From Chlorobiota bacterium (GTDB lineage Bacteria; Bacteroidota; Bacteroidia; Flavobacteriales; Flavobacteriaceae), in NCBI GenBank assembly GCA_013153605.1, contig JAADED010000074.1, forward strand, positions 1 to 61,485: 61,485 nt of DNA, read 5' to 3'. Made by a program: the position numbers and the translations under genes. Shown in pieces: positions 8,800 through 19,000 of this stretch; position 1 is the stretch's first letter; the number at the start of each line of letters is the position of its first letter. Under the pieces are notes generated by a model, which saw only the letters and a list, made by a program, of their open reading frames with translations, was not told where the DNA came from and did not search any database.

Positions 8800-10530
8800 A
8801 TGATTAATAAAGAAGAAGTTATTCGCCGGGCACGCGTATGGACACGCCCTCCGTTCGACGAAGAAACGCGACGGGAAGTTCTCCGCCTGTTGGAAGAGGA
8901 TGAAGATACACTGATCGAAAGTTTTTACAAGGATTTGGAATTCGGCACCGGCGGCATGCGCGGCATCATGGGTGTGGGCACCAACCGGATGAACAAATAC
9001 ACCATCGGCCGCAACACCCAGGGATTGGCCAATTACCTCAAACAGGTTTTTCCCGACAAAGACTTATCGGTAGCCGTCAATTACGACGTACGCCATAACA
9101 GCCGCCGATTCGCCCGCATCGCGGCATCGGTGCTCAGCGCCAACGGAATCAAAGTTTATCTTTTCAAAGAATTCCGCCCCACGCCCGAATTGTCGTTCGC
9201 GGTACGCTACCTCAAAACCGATGCGGGCATCGTGCTGACGGCTTCGCACAATCCGCCCGAATACAACGGGTATAAAGTGTACTGGAACGACGGCGCCCAA
9301 GTGGTGCCTCCTCACGACATAGGCATCGTGGAAGCCATCAAACGGGTAAAATTCGAAGACATCCGCTTCGACGGAGACGAATCGCTCATCGAATATATAG
9401 GCGAAGAAATGGACAACGCCTTTATCGAAGCGGCGGTGAGCCATGCCACTTTCGGCGACAAGCGGCGAGATGCCGTCAAAATCCTTTTTACGCCCTTGCA
9501 CGGTACCTCCATTACCATCATGCCGCGGGCCATGCAACGGGCGGGATTCACCGATTTTCATATCGTGGAAGAACAGGCGGTGCCCGACGGCGATTTTCCC
9601 ACCGTGGAATCGCCCAATCCCGAAGAACCTTCGGCCTTCCTGATGGCTTTGGAAAAAGCCGAACGCATCGGAGCCGACATCATCCTGGCCACCGACCCCG
9701 ACGCCGACCGCATTGCGGTGGCGGTACGCGATATCGAAGGAAAAATGACCCTCCTCAACGGCAACCAAACCATGGCCGTAATGGATCAGTATTTGATCGA
9801 CAAACACCGGGAAATCCACGGATTAAAAGGAAACGAATTCATTGCCTCCACCATCGTATCCACCGACCTGATTTTGGATATCGGCCGCGAAACCGGCGTG
9901 ATCGTGAAACGAAGCCTCACCGGGTTCAAATGGATTGCCAAACTGATCCGCGATTACGAAGGTAAATTGAAATTCCTCGGAGGGGGCGAAGAAAGCTTCG
10001 GCTACATGGTGGGAGATTTCGTACGCGATAAAGACAGCATCACATCGGGACTCCTGGCCGCCGAAATTGCCGCCGAAATGAAAGAAAAGGGTTCGTCGTT
10101 TTTCGAATATTTGTTGGACATCTATATTCGATACAAATTTTATAAAGAACACTTGGTGGCGCTGGTCAAAAAAGGCCTTAAAGGAAAGGAAGAAATCGAA
10201 CGGATTATGAAACGCTTCCGCGAATCGCCTCCGTCAACCATTTCGGGCGAGAAAGTGGTGCGCATCGAAGATTACTTGAAAGGAGAAATCCGCAATCTTA
10301 CCACCGGCCGTACCGAACCCATAACCGAAATTCCGCGCTCCAACGTGTTGATTTTTTATACCGACCGCCAAACCAAGGTAGCCTTACGCCCCAGCGGCAC
10401 GGAACCCAAAATCAAATTTTACATCAGCGTGAATACCGACTTGCCGTCCAAAGCGGCGTATCCCGAAAAAGACCGGGAATTGGCGGAAAAAATCCGGGCA
10501 ATTGTCAAAGAGTTGGGTATAGATGGATAA
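8800..10530 (+). CDS. Phospho-sugar mutase (phosphoglucomutase/phosphomannomutase family)
   Basis: 576 residues, the length of the long bacterial alpha-phosphohexomutases. All four domains are marked by motifs: the catalytic phosphoserine loop TASHNP (Ser149), the Mg2+ loop DPDADR (299-304), the sugar-binding loop GGGEESFG (394-401) and the phosphate-binding loop RPSGTEPK (530-537). It interconverts hexose 1- and 6-phosphates, feeding glycogen/cell-wall precursors or UDP-glucose. Its last 8 nt overlap the ABC transporter start. Whether glucose or mannose phosphate is preferred cannot be decided from motifs alone. Confidence 0.92.
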   Translation: MINKEEVIRRARVWTRPPFDEETRREVLRLLEEDEDTLIESFYKDLEFGTGGMRGIMGVGTNRMNKYTIGRNTQGLANYLKQVFPDKDLSVAVNYDVRHNSRRFARIAASVLSANGIKVYLFKEFRPTPELSFAVRYLKTDAGIVLTASHNPPEYNGYKVYWNDGAQVVPPHDIGIVEAIKRVKFEDIRFDGDESLIEYIGEEMDNAFIEAAVSHATFGDKRRDAVKILFTPLHGTSITIMPRAMQRAGFTDFHIVEEQAVPDGDFPTVESPNPEEPSAFLMALEKAERIGADIILATDPDADRIAVAVRDIEGKMTLLNGNQTMAVMDQYLIDKHREIHGLKGNEFIASTIVSTDLILDIGRETGVIVKRSLTGFKWIAKLIRDYEGKLKFLGGGEESFGYMVGDFVRDKDSITSGLLAAEIAAEMKEKGSSFFEYLLDIYIRYKFYKEHLVALVKKGLKGKEEIERIMKRFRESPPSTISGEKVVRIEDYLKGEIRNLTTGRTEPITEIPRSNVLIFYTDRQTKVALRPSGTEPKIKFYISVNTDLPSKAAYPEKDRELAEKIRAIVKELGIDG

Positions 10531-12358
10531 GAATCTGAAAAAAATACTGGTTTACGCCAAACCTTATAAAAAATTCATTTCGCTCAACGTATTGAGCAAT
10601 ATCTTGTATTCCTTCTTCGGGATGCTCTCCTTCTTGGTGCTCATTCCCATGCTGGATATTTTGTTCAACGTCCGGCCCGGCGAGATTCCGCCCCCGCCTC
10701 GGTGGGAAGGCATTACCAAAGCCAAAGCCTACCTGGAACAATGGCTGTCCCATTATTGGGCCCAATACGTGCAAACGCACGAAACGGCGCAGGTGTTGAT
10801 TTCGGTCATCGCCCTGGTACTGGCGGTCATCATGCTCAAGAATATGTTCGGTTATGCCGCCATGGTGTTTGCCACCTTTTTGCGCAACGGAATTTTGAGG
10901 GACTTGCGTAAAGATTTGTATCGAAAAATTCTTTCCTTGCCCATCGGATTTTTTTCCGAACGCCGCAAAGGCGATACCTTTTCGCGCATCACCGCCGACG
11001 TGAACGAGGTGCAAAACACCACCATGATTTTTTTGGAAATGATCGTGCGCGAACCCACCACCATTCTTTTCAGCGTCGTGGCCATGTGGATGCTCAACGC
11101 CAAATTGAGCCTGTTCATTTTTATGTTCGTGCCGGTGGCGGGACTCATCATTTCCGCCGTGGGAAAAAAACTCAAGCAAAGCAGCCTTGAAGTCCAGCAA
11201 GTCAATGCCCGGTTTTTCAGCCATGTGGACGAAACCTTATCGGGCATCAAAATCATCAAGGCATTTAATGCGGAAAATTTGTTTATCCGCAAATTCGACC
11301 GAATTCAAGATCTCATGTACCGCCTGACCAACCGGATGGCCAACCGGCAAAACCTGAGCGGCCCGCTAAGCGAAACTTTGGGCGTAGCAGTCATTGCCGG
11401 CATCATCGGCTACGGGGGGCACCTCGTGCTTATTGAAAAGAGCCTCTCTCCTTCGGTATTCATGACCTTTATAGCTCTGGCCTATAACGTGCTTACCCCC
11501 GCCAAGAATATCGCCAAGGCGGGATATGCCATCCGTCGGGGCCTAGCGTCGGCCGAACGGGTGTTCGAAATCATGGAAGCGCGGGATCAAATACCCGAAA
11601 AACCCGATGCCATTTCCAAAAAAACCTTCGACGACAAAATCGAGCTTGACCATGTCTATTTTAAATACGAGCTGGACGAAGTCCTCAAAGACGTCACCTT
11701 CACCATCCCCAAAGGATACACCGTGGCTTTGGTAGGCCAATCGGGGAGCGGAAAGACCACCATCGCCCATCTCTTAATGCGCTTTTACGACGTCACCAAA
11801 GGGGCCATCAAAATCGACGGTATCGACATCCGGGACATCAAAAAGAAAGACTTGCGCAATCTGATGGCCATCGTTACCCAGGAGAGCATCCTCTTTAATG
11901 ATACGGTCCGCAACAACATCGCTTTGGCCAAGCCCGACGCCACCATGGAAGAAATCATCCGCGCGGCCAAAGTGGCCAATGCCCACGACTTCATTATGCA
12001 ATTACCTCAAGGGTACGACACCGTCATCGGCGATCAGGGGAACAAGCTCTCGGGCGGTCAAAAACAGCGGATCAACATCGCCCGCGCCGTACTCAAAAAC
12101 CCGCCCGTCATGATTTTGGACGAAGCCACCAGCGCCCTGGACACCGAATCGGAACGTTTGGTCCAGGAAGCGTTGGACAAACTCATGGAAAACCATACCA
12201 GCCTCGTGATTGCCCACCGGTTGTCCACCATCAAAAATGCGGATTTGATCATCGTGATGGAAAAAGGACGCGTCATCGAAACGGGCACCCACCGCGAGCT
12301 CATGGAAAAAAGGGGCGTGTACCACAAATTGGTTACCCTCCAATCATTCGATTTGTAA
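10523..12358 (+). CDS. MsbA-like ABC transporter, fused permease and ATPase
   Basis: 611 residues. It has six transmembrane helices in the first about 330 residues, then a nucleotide-binding domain with Walker A GQSGSGKTT (405-413), the ABC signature LSGGQ (509-513), Walker B VMILDEATSAL and the switch His in VIAHRLST. This half-transporter would work as a homodimer exporting lipid A/lipid-linked or other amphipathic substrates from the inner membrane. The long periplasmic loop between the first two helices (about residues 50-85, Pro-rich) is typical of the Bacteroidota version. It overlaps the mutase gene by 8 nt. Confidence 0.92.
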   Translation: MDKNLKKILVYAKPYKKFISLNVLSNILYSFFGMLSFLVLIPMLDILFNVRPGEIPPPPRWEGITKAKAYLEQWLSHYWAQYVQTHETAQVLISVIALVLAVIMLKNMFGYAAMVFATFLRNGILRDLRKDLYRKILSLPIGFFSERRKGDTFSRITADVNEVQNTTMIFLEMIVREPTTILFSVVAMWMLNAKLSLFIFMFVPVAGLIISAVGKKLKQSSLEVQQVNARFFSHVDETLSGIKIIKAFNAENLFIRKFDRIQDLMYRLTNRMANRQNLSGPLSETLGVAVIAGIIGYGGHLVLIEKSLSPSVFMTFIALAYNVLTPAKNIAKAGYAIRRGLASAERVFEIMEARDQIPEKPDAISKKTFDDKIELDHVYFKYELDEVLKDVTFTIPKGYTVALVGQSGSGKTTIAHLLMRFYDVTKGAIKIDGIDIRDIKKKDLRNLMAIVTQESILFNDTVRNNIALAKPDATMEEIIRAAKVANAHDFIMQLPQGYDTVIGDQGNKLSGGQKQRINIARAVLKNPPVMILDEATSALDTESERLVQEALDKLMENHTSLVIAHRLSTIKNADLIIVMEKGRVIETGTHRELMEKRGVYHKLVTLQSFDL

Positions 12359-12373
12359 AGGGGCAAATAAAAA

Positions 12374-12470
12374 AGGCAAGTGCACCGCATCACACCGCTA
12401 CGACCTCCTTACCCTTGCTGCATTTCTGCCCTGGGGGATTTGGAGGGAGCCGGTTGTGCGGGACTTGCCC
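12374..12470 (-). ncRNA. ffs: Signal recognition particle RNA, small bacterial type (4.5S-like)
   Basis: Read on the minus strand, a roughly 97-nt hairpin RNA. The terminal stem pairs 12375-12381 with 12463-12469, and the apex carries the conserved SRP domain IV signature CAGGGCAGAAATGCAGCAAG (around 12415-12434), whose internal-loop and GNRA-like tetraloop bases bind Ffh and stimulate the FtsY GTPase cycle. It sits between two convergent protein genes. Ends are estimated from base pairing. Confidence 0.85.
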
Positions 12471-12475
12471 GGGTG

Positions 12476-12483
12476 CAAAGATA
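12476..12483 (-). promoter_or_regulatory. -7 promoter element (TATCTTTG) of the SRP RNA
   Basis: Perfect TAnnTTTG on the minus strand, 5 nt before the inferred RNA 5' end, as expected for a transcript that starts right after it. It lies inside the spacer after the stop of the leftward epimerase gene. Confidence 0.65.
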
Positions 12484-12513
12484 CAAAAACCCTGCCAAAA
12501 GGCCGATATGTCT

Positions 12514-13488
12514 TTATGTCGGTTCGGCTCCCGGGAAGAGGGTGGCATCGGGATAATAATGGCGCCGAAGGTTGGTGAGCATTTCCCGAACCATGGCATC
12601 CAAATCGAACCGGTGTTGCCAGCCCCAATCTTCGCGCGCGTAGGTATCGTCTATGCTTCGGGGCCAGCTGGCCGCAATGCGCTGGCGAAAATCGGGTTTG
12701 TATTCCACCTTAAAATCCGGTATATAGCGGCGAATGGCTTGGGCCAATTCCCGGGGTGTAAAGCTCACGCCCGCCACATTATAGGCCGAGCGGACGCGTA
12801 ACCGGTTGCCGGGGGCTTCCATAAGCTCCAAGGTGGCCCGTATGGCATCGTCGATGTAAATCATGGGCAACGCCTGGTCGGGTTCCAAGTAACATACGTA
12901 AGGTTCGCCGCGCAGGGCGTAATGAAACATTTCCACCGCATAATCGGTGGTACCGCCGCCGGGTTGTACTTTCCAGCTCAACACTCCGGGATAGCGGATG
13001 CCGCGTATATCCGATCCGTGGCGTTGATGGTAATATTCCACCCATCGCTCGCCCGCCAACTTGCTGATGCCATATACCGTATTGGGATCGGTGACGGTGT
13101 ATTGAGGCGTATGTTCTTTGGGTGTATGGGGACCGAAAACCGCAATGGAGCTGGGCCAAAACAAGCGTTTGAATAACCCTTGAGTTTGAAGCTCCAAAAC
13201 GTTAAATAATATATCCATGTTGATGTTCCAGGCCCTTAAAGGAAATTGCTCGGCCTTGGCCGAAAGAATGGCGGCCATTAAATAAACGTGATCGGGACGT
13301 TCGTGTTCGATAAGGGACCGCAATTTGTCTTTATCGGTGGCATCCAACCGGTAAAAATAAGCGTCTTTGGGATTATCCACGATATCGGTGATCACCACAT
13401 TTTCCATTCCGTATTTTTCACGGAGCGCCTTGGTAAGCTCGCTCCCGATTTGGCCGCCAGATCCTATGATTAAACTTTTCACCGGCAT
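12514..13488 (-). CDS. NAD-dependent epimerase/dehydratase, L-threonine 3-dehydrogenase-like
   Basis: 324 residues of the extended SDR family. It has an N-terminal Rossmann glycine motif (GSGGQIGSEL, 8-17) and a catalytic Tyr-Lys pair in YGISKLAGE. The SSIAVFGP, PGVLSWKVQPGGGTTDYAV and FTPRELA blocks are characteristic of the SDR-type L-threonine 3-dehydrogenases of flavobacteria, which oxidise threonine to 2-amino-3-ketobutyrate. A nucleotide-sugar epimerase role is less likely because no sugar-pathway gene adjoins it. It is transcribed leftward and ends 44 nt from the SRP RNA region. Confidence 0.8.
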   Translation of the reverse strand: MPVKSLIIGSGGQIGSELTKALREKYGMENVVITDIVDNPKDAYFYRLDATDKDKLRSLIEHERPDHVYLMAAILSAKAEQFPLRAWNINMDILFNVLELQTQGLFKRLFWPSSIAVFGPHTPKEHTPQYTVTDPNTVYGISKLAGERWVEYYHQRHGSDIRGIRYPGVLSWKVQPGGGTTDYAVEMFHYALRGEPYVCYLEPDQALPMIYIDDAIRATLELMEAPGNRLRVRSAYNVAGVSFTPRELAQAIRRYIPDFKVEYKPDFRQRIAASWPRSIDDTYAREDWGWQHRFDLDAMVREMLTNLRRHYYPDATLFPGAEPT

Positions 13489-13652
13489 GAATTTTAATCA
13501 AATATAGGAAATCCCCACGGGCTTGTCCATGTAAAAAATCAGGAACCCGCCGAGCGCATCGAAAAAACCTTATGAGGGAATAACGGAATTTTATAACCCC
13601 TTTGTGACCTTGATTGCATAAAAATATGTATCATTGCGATAAAATCCGACCC

Positions 13653-14465
13653 ATGACCGACAAAAGCAAATACAACAGCATAGTTACCCAAATCATACAG
13701 GTTTCCCCAAAAATGCGCATCATCCGGGTCAAACCCGACGAATGGAAATTGCCCCCTTTCAAACCCGGGCAATTCGTGGTGTTGGGCTTGATGCCCGAAG
13801 AACCTCGCATTCCCGACGCCGACCCCGAATACAAACCCGCTCCTCCCGGCAAATTGATTCGGCGGGCTTATTCCATTGCCTCATCCTCGCGGGACGATTA
13901 CGTGGAGTTTTTTATTTCGTTGGTCAAATCGGGTCAGCTGACGCCTCGCCTGTTTCAACTGGGTGTGGGCGACCGCCTTTTTATGAGCCAGAAGCCCACC
14001 GGAATGTTTACGCTGGACCAAGTGCCCGAAGACCAAAACCTTATCCTTTTTGCCACGGGAACGGGTATCGCGCCTTATATGAGCATGCTCCGTACCGATG
14101 CGTTGAGCCGAAAAGGTAAAATCGTGGTGGTGCACGGAGCCGACAACAGCTGGGATTTGGGCTACGACGGCGAACTCAAACTCCTGGAACGCATGTTTCC
14201 GGGCAAACTTACTTACTATCCTACCATTACCCGTCCCGAGCGGGAACCCGCATCCTGGGAAGGGGACACCCGGTTTTTCGAAGACATCTGGAAAGATCCC
14301 GCCTTTAAGGAAAAAATCGGATTCGACCCCCACCCCGACAACACCCATATTTTCCTTTGCGGCAATCCCCATATGGTGGAATCCATGAAATCCTTGCTCA
14401 AAGAAGAAGGCTTTAAAGAACACACCAAAAAAGAACCCGGCCAAATCCACGCCGAGGAATTTTAA
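13653..14465 (+). CDS. Ferredoxin--NADP+ reductase (Fpr type)
   Basis: 270 residues. It has an N-terminal FAD-binding beta barrel with the RAYSIASS flavin motif and FKPGQFVVLG, then an NADP-binding domain with ATGTGIAPYMSML and a C-terminal FLCGNPHMVESM. It transfers electrons between NADPH and ferredoxin/flavodoxin. The ATG at 13653 is chosen over an in-frame TTG at 13614 because it aligns with the usual family start. It faces the SusD gene and shares a terminator hairpin with it. A residue run of Lys/Glu after the glycine motif is ordinary for the family. Confidence 0.88.
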   Translation: MTDKSKYNSIVTQIIQVSPKMRIIRVKPDEWKLPPFKPGQFVVLGLMPEEPRIPDADPEYKPAPPGKLIRRAYSIASSSRDDYVEFFISLVKSGQLTPRLFQLGVGDRLFMSQKPTGMFTLDQVPEDQNLILFATGTGIAPYMSMLRTDALSRKGKIVVVHGADNSWDLGYDGELKLLERMFPGKLTYYPTITRPEREPASWEGDTRFFEDIWKDPAFKEKIGFDPHPDNTHIFLCGNPHMVESMKSLLKEEGFKEHTKKEPGQIHAEEF

Positions 14466-14488
14466 TGTTTATTTATCGAATTCAATAA

Positions 14489-14518
14489 AAAACCGCCTCC
14501 CTCTCGGAAGGCGGTTTT
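14489..14518. terminator. Bidirectional hairpin terminator between fpr and the SusD gene
   Basis: Inverted repeat AAAACCGCCTCC / GGAAGGCGGTTTT (one bulged base) flanked by A and T runs, lying between convergent genes. Confidence 0.85.
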
Positions 14519-14539
14519 CTTTTATCCCCGTTCCGGGGA

Positions 14540-15991
14540 TTATTCATCCCACCAAACGGGTAACCAATATTCGGTTATTTGCTCCAGGTTGGGATTACGC
14601 GACACCTCGGATTCGGGATATACGGCCCGTCGCGGCCATTCGTTGGGCGGAATTTCGGTGGATCGGTTCACCGGAAATTCCAAATCGGGATATACGTTGG
14701 GGTCGAAATCGTGACGGCGCAAATCCGACCAGATTTCGGGATGGAGTACAAGAGCGATGTATTTTTGAACCATAATATGGGCCATGGTCAAATTACCCGC
14801 TCCCACATTGACGGAAGGTTCGGCCAAATATCGCCTGGGATCCAAAGCCAATTTTTCAAAGCTTGCACGAATTCCCGCCAAATAGGCTTGATAAGCCGGT
14901 CCTCTCTGACCGAGTCTTAAGCGAGCCTCGGCTTCCATGAAGCGCGCTTCCATGTTGGTCACGATCAAAATGGGAGAGGAAGAAGTAAAGTAAGCATCAT
15001 TGGCTACGTCAGTGTTGGGAGCTATGGTATCCACCCGGCTCATGGAAGCTCCGGATCCGTTGATGGCTCCGAGGTAATAGGGATCTCCTCCGTTATCGGC
15101 ATACAAAGGCAAACGGGGATCGTAATCCAGGCTATCAAAGTGGATAAAGACACTATCGTTCATGTAACTGATCAGCTGATCGGACCACAATACATGAAGG
15201 TTACCCGTATTACGTGCGGCTACCGCCCAGGTGTACCAAGGGTTTAATCGTTGCCCGCCGAAGAAGACCTGGGCATCCTCGGCGTTGGAAGTAATTCCGT
15301 TTTGTAAAGCGGCTAACACTTCTCGGGCCTCGGAATCTCCGTTACGCTTCATCAAATGAAGATGGATTCGCGCTTTTATGGTATAAGCCAATTTTTGCCA
15401 TGTCTCGACGTTGCCTCCGTAAAACAAATCTTCGGCTCCCGGCACGGGCCCTGTTGCCGTTGCGGGATCCAAATTCACAATCGCCGAATCCAGCAAAGCC
15501 AAAAGATGGGAATAAATTTCGGATTGCGGATCTACCTTGGGAGTCAGAATCTCGGTACCGTATCCCGCTTCCGTGTAAGGAATATCACCCCATTGGTCCG
15601 TGGCCATTTGGGTGGCTAACGCTTCCAACACCTGAGCAATACCCGTAAAAGCGGATGAATTCAGCTCGTCGGCTTTCCTGCGCAATACCCGCAAATTGGA
15701 AAGAATGCTGGTATAATACCTGCTCCAAGCTCCCGCAAGGGAAGTTCTCTCATGGTTATCCACGCCTCCCACATGATACGAAGCCAATTGCTGGCTGTAT
15801 TGGGCCGTAGCGGAGGCAATGGAGAAATGCAAATTGGCCACTTGATATTGGATATAAGGTAGTAAAGAATTGGCAGTTACAATGTCCTCGTCAATTTTAT
15901 CCGAGGGTTTATTTACATCAAAGAAAGATTCCTTACATCCGGTGAGTCCGGCCAAGACAACCATTAAGGATATGATCAGATACTTTTTCAT
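14540..15991 (-). CDS. SusD/RagB family outer-membrane lipoprotein
   Basis: 483 residues with a lipoprotein signal (lipobox LTGC, Cys19) and the alpha-helical TPR-type SusD-like fold. Recognisable blocks include ATQMATDQWGDIPYTEA, ANDAYFTSSSPILIVT, ATNMEA-like EARFMEAEARLRLGQ and the C-terminal FPVNRSTEIPPNEWPRRAVYPESE. It is the surface lid of the SusC channel whose gene ends 12 nt upstream. No glycoside hydrolase, protease or sensor/regulator gene adjoins the pair, so the substrate (glycan, peptide or other) is not indicated. Confidence 0.92.
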   Translation of the reverse strand: MKKYLIISLMVVLAGLTGCKESFFDVNKPSDKIDEDIVTANSLLPYIQYQVANLHFSIASATAQYSQQLASYHVGGVDNHERTSLAGAWSRYYTSILSNLRVLRRKADELNSSAFTGIAQVLEALATQMATDQWGDIPYTEAGYGTEILTPKVDPQSEIYSHLLALLDSAIVNLDPATATGPVPGAEDLFYGGNVETWQKLAYTIKARIHLHLMKRNGDSEAREVLAALQNGITSNAEDAQVFFGGQRLNPWYTWAVAARNTGNLHVLWSDQLISYMNDSVFIHFDSLDYDPRLPLYADNGGDPYYLGAINGSGASMSRVDTIAPNTDVANDAYFTSSSPILIVTNMEARFMEAEARLRLGQRGPAYQAYLAGIRASFEKLALDPRRYLAEPSVNVGAGNLTMAHIMVQKYIALVLHPEIWSDLRRHDFDPNVYPDLEFPVNRSTEIPPNEWPRRAVYPESEVSRNPNLEQITEYWLPVWWDE

Positions 15992-16003
15992 CTTTTTCGG
16001 GTT

Positions 16004-19000
16004 TTAGAAGGTTACGTTTAATCCGAAGCTGTAATTGGTGGTCAAAGGCGTACTGTAGCCCACGAAGCCGTAGATGTTACTACCGGCCGCGTAGGACGAT
16101 CCCTCGGGATCCCAACCTTTATGAGGCGTCCACAGGATGTAATTGCTCATCGACAGGTTGAGGCTTACTTTCTTCAGGAAAGTGCCTTCGAGGTATTTCT
16201 TCGGAATGTCGAATTTGACGTAAGCATTGCGCAATTTGAACCAGGAGCCGTCGCGCAATTGGGTTTCGGCAGCCCAAGTATAACGGCTGTAACGATACCA
16301 GTATTCGTTTTTCACCATGGTCAGGCTGTCGTTATCCACATATTGGCCGGGAGCCACCTCGATTACCGAATTGGGCCATACCACTTCGGTATAACGGTCT
16401 TCGGTTTCTTTGGAGTTACCGTTACGCGTGGCGGTACGAATGAAATCGTCGAAGATATCGCCGCCCTTGCGGTATTCGAGGGTAAAGCCGAATCCGAAAT
16501 GACCGATGTTGAAGTGGTTGCCCACGCTGGCAATCCATTTGGGGAAGGCGTTACCTACCAATTTCACGCCCGACCAGTCGATTTGCGGTCGGTAACGGGA
16601 ATCGAGAATCACTTTACCTTCTTCGTTATACAACCAGGTATATCCGTAAAGGGATCCCAAATAATCTCCTTCATAAACGCGTCCGTAAATCACGCCGGCA
16701 TTTCCTTGTCCGAAAGGCACATAGGCAATGCCTTCTTTTACTTTTTCGGCTTTACCGCGATGATAAGTATAGTTCACCGTGGTATTCCAGCCGAATTTTT
16801 CTTTATTAATCCAATACATACGACCGGTAAATTCATGACCCCAGCTGTGAAGCGTACCCACATTACCGTAAAGTCGGATAATACCCGAGGAATAAGGAGT
16901 GGGTGCATACATCAACATGTTCAGGTTCATGATGTCATAATAGGTATAGTCCAAACGCAATCGGTTATCGAAGAAACGCAAATCGAACCCGATTTCCTTG
17001 GTGATTTGACGTTCGGGTACGGCGTTAATATCTCCCTCGCTTCGGTCTTTATAGGTACCGAGCACATCATTAGGCAGGGTAAAGGTAGAAAAATATTGAC
17101 CCAGAACGCCCGGACGGGCATCTTTACCCACTTCCGCATAGGAAAGGCGCAATTTACCGAAGGAGAAGATGTTTTCTTCCTGATCGATCAGGTCATGGAA
17201 CACAAATGCCAAACTAATCGAAGGATAGAAGAAGGAGCGGTTTTTCTTAATCAATGTGGAAGTCCAGTCGTTACGTCCGGTTAAGTTTAAGAACAAACGA
17301 TCTTTGTATTCGAAGTTTGCGTCGGCAAAAATACCCATTAATCTATAGCGCAAGGTTCGTTCGATTACCGTGAAAGTCGTGGTATTGGAGATATGGTAGA
17401 AATCGGGTAATACGAATGTTTGTCCTCGCGTAAGCAATTGATTGCGTTTCCAGGCCAAAGCATCTATACCTCCCCGGACGGTAAGGGTAAAATCTTTACC
17501 CAATGGAGTAAAGTATTCCAACATGGCATTCCCGGTCAACTGACGGAATTTGTAGTCGCCCAAGAACGCATATCCATTCACTTGAGTACCCACGTCCAAA
17601 TCGGGAGGTACAATACGGCTTTGGGCATCGGTATAAGTATCGATACCACCCTTGAAGATAAATTTCAACTTATCCGTAAACATGTGGGTAAAGAGCAAGG
17701 AACCGATATAACGGTTTACGTCCGAAGTAAGGCTGCTTATATAGGCATAATAGCGGGGGTTATCGATCCAATAAGGAGTATAATTCCACGAACGGCCGTC
17801 CGGCCCCCAAATGCGCAACAAGTCGAACGAAGTGCTCCAATACGCCAGGGAGCTCATAATGGACTTGTCCCCGTTGATGGGGTAAAGGTTGTGGGTATAA
17901 ATGTAGTTGTTATTGAATTGAATACTGGATTTGGAGGATAATTTATATTGTCCTTTGGCCAGAATGGAAATTTTGTTGTAGGTGGTATAAGGCACCACGC
18001 TTTTGGCATACTGATGGGTGACCGAACCGTAGTAATTCATTTTTTCCGTTCCGCCGCGCACGCTGAAGTTGTTGTCGTACATGACACCCGTACGGAAAAA
18101 TTCATCGTAAATGTTGTGGAAATAAATGGTTTGGTCGAAATCGTCGGCATAACGAGGCCCCCATGTATGGAAGCTATAAGTGGCGCCGTTGATCAACCAC
18201 ACCCCTTTGCCGGGCCCGTATCCGCGATCCTGAACCGGGTTAATGTTGGGATGGTTTGGATCCATCGTAGCTTTGGCCAACTGGCGATAACCTTCGCGCC
18301 ACATGGTTTGGGGCTCGAACCATTTGGTGATGTGATTGGTAGTGATCTTGGAATTAAAAGTGAACGTAGGTTCTCCTCTCACGCCTTTTTTGGTGGTAAT
18401 CACGATCACGCCGTTGGCCCCCATCAATCCGTAAAGGGCGGTGGCTGCAGCACCTTTGAGGAAAGTGATGCTTTCAATGTCTTCGGGCGGAATGTCAAGA
18501 CCGCGGTTGGCAAAGGATACCTGTTGCAAATAGCTGGGCGCGTTGGTTCCCGCACTGGGCAAAATCAACGAACTGGCATCGATATTGTTGCTCACGGGAA
18601 TACCGTCCACCACAATTAAAGGTTGGTTATTTTGATTGGGGTCGAGCGAGCTCAAACCGCGAATGAGAATATCCACACCCGAACCGGGCACACCCGAGGT
18701 TTTTTGAATAAGCACGCCCGATACCTCGCCTTGCAAGCTGGTAAACGGGTCGGTTTGGGCCACTTTCATGTGGTCCACCTTCACTTCTTGCACCGCATAA
18801 CCCAAGGATTTTTCTTCCTTTTTAATACCCATAGCCGTAACCACCACTTCTTCCAATGCTTCGGCCGAGGGTTCCAGCACCACGTTGTAGGTACCTCCTT
18901 TGGTTACCTTGATTTCTTTGGGCTTATAACCCATGTAGGAAAATACCAACGTGGAACCCGCCGGCACCTTGAGCCGGTATTTACCGTCAAAATCGGTGGT

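Noticed and set aside
12476-12499. TTTG at 12496-12499 as -33 element of the SRP RNA promoter
   Set aside because: Only 12 nt from the -7 element, too close for the known 19-21 nt spacing.
13614-13652. Longer start for the ferredoxin-NADP reductase at a TTG codon
   Set aside because: Residues before MTDKSKYNS are not conserved in the family; the ATG at 13653 is the normal start.
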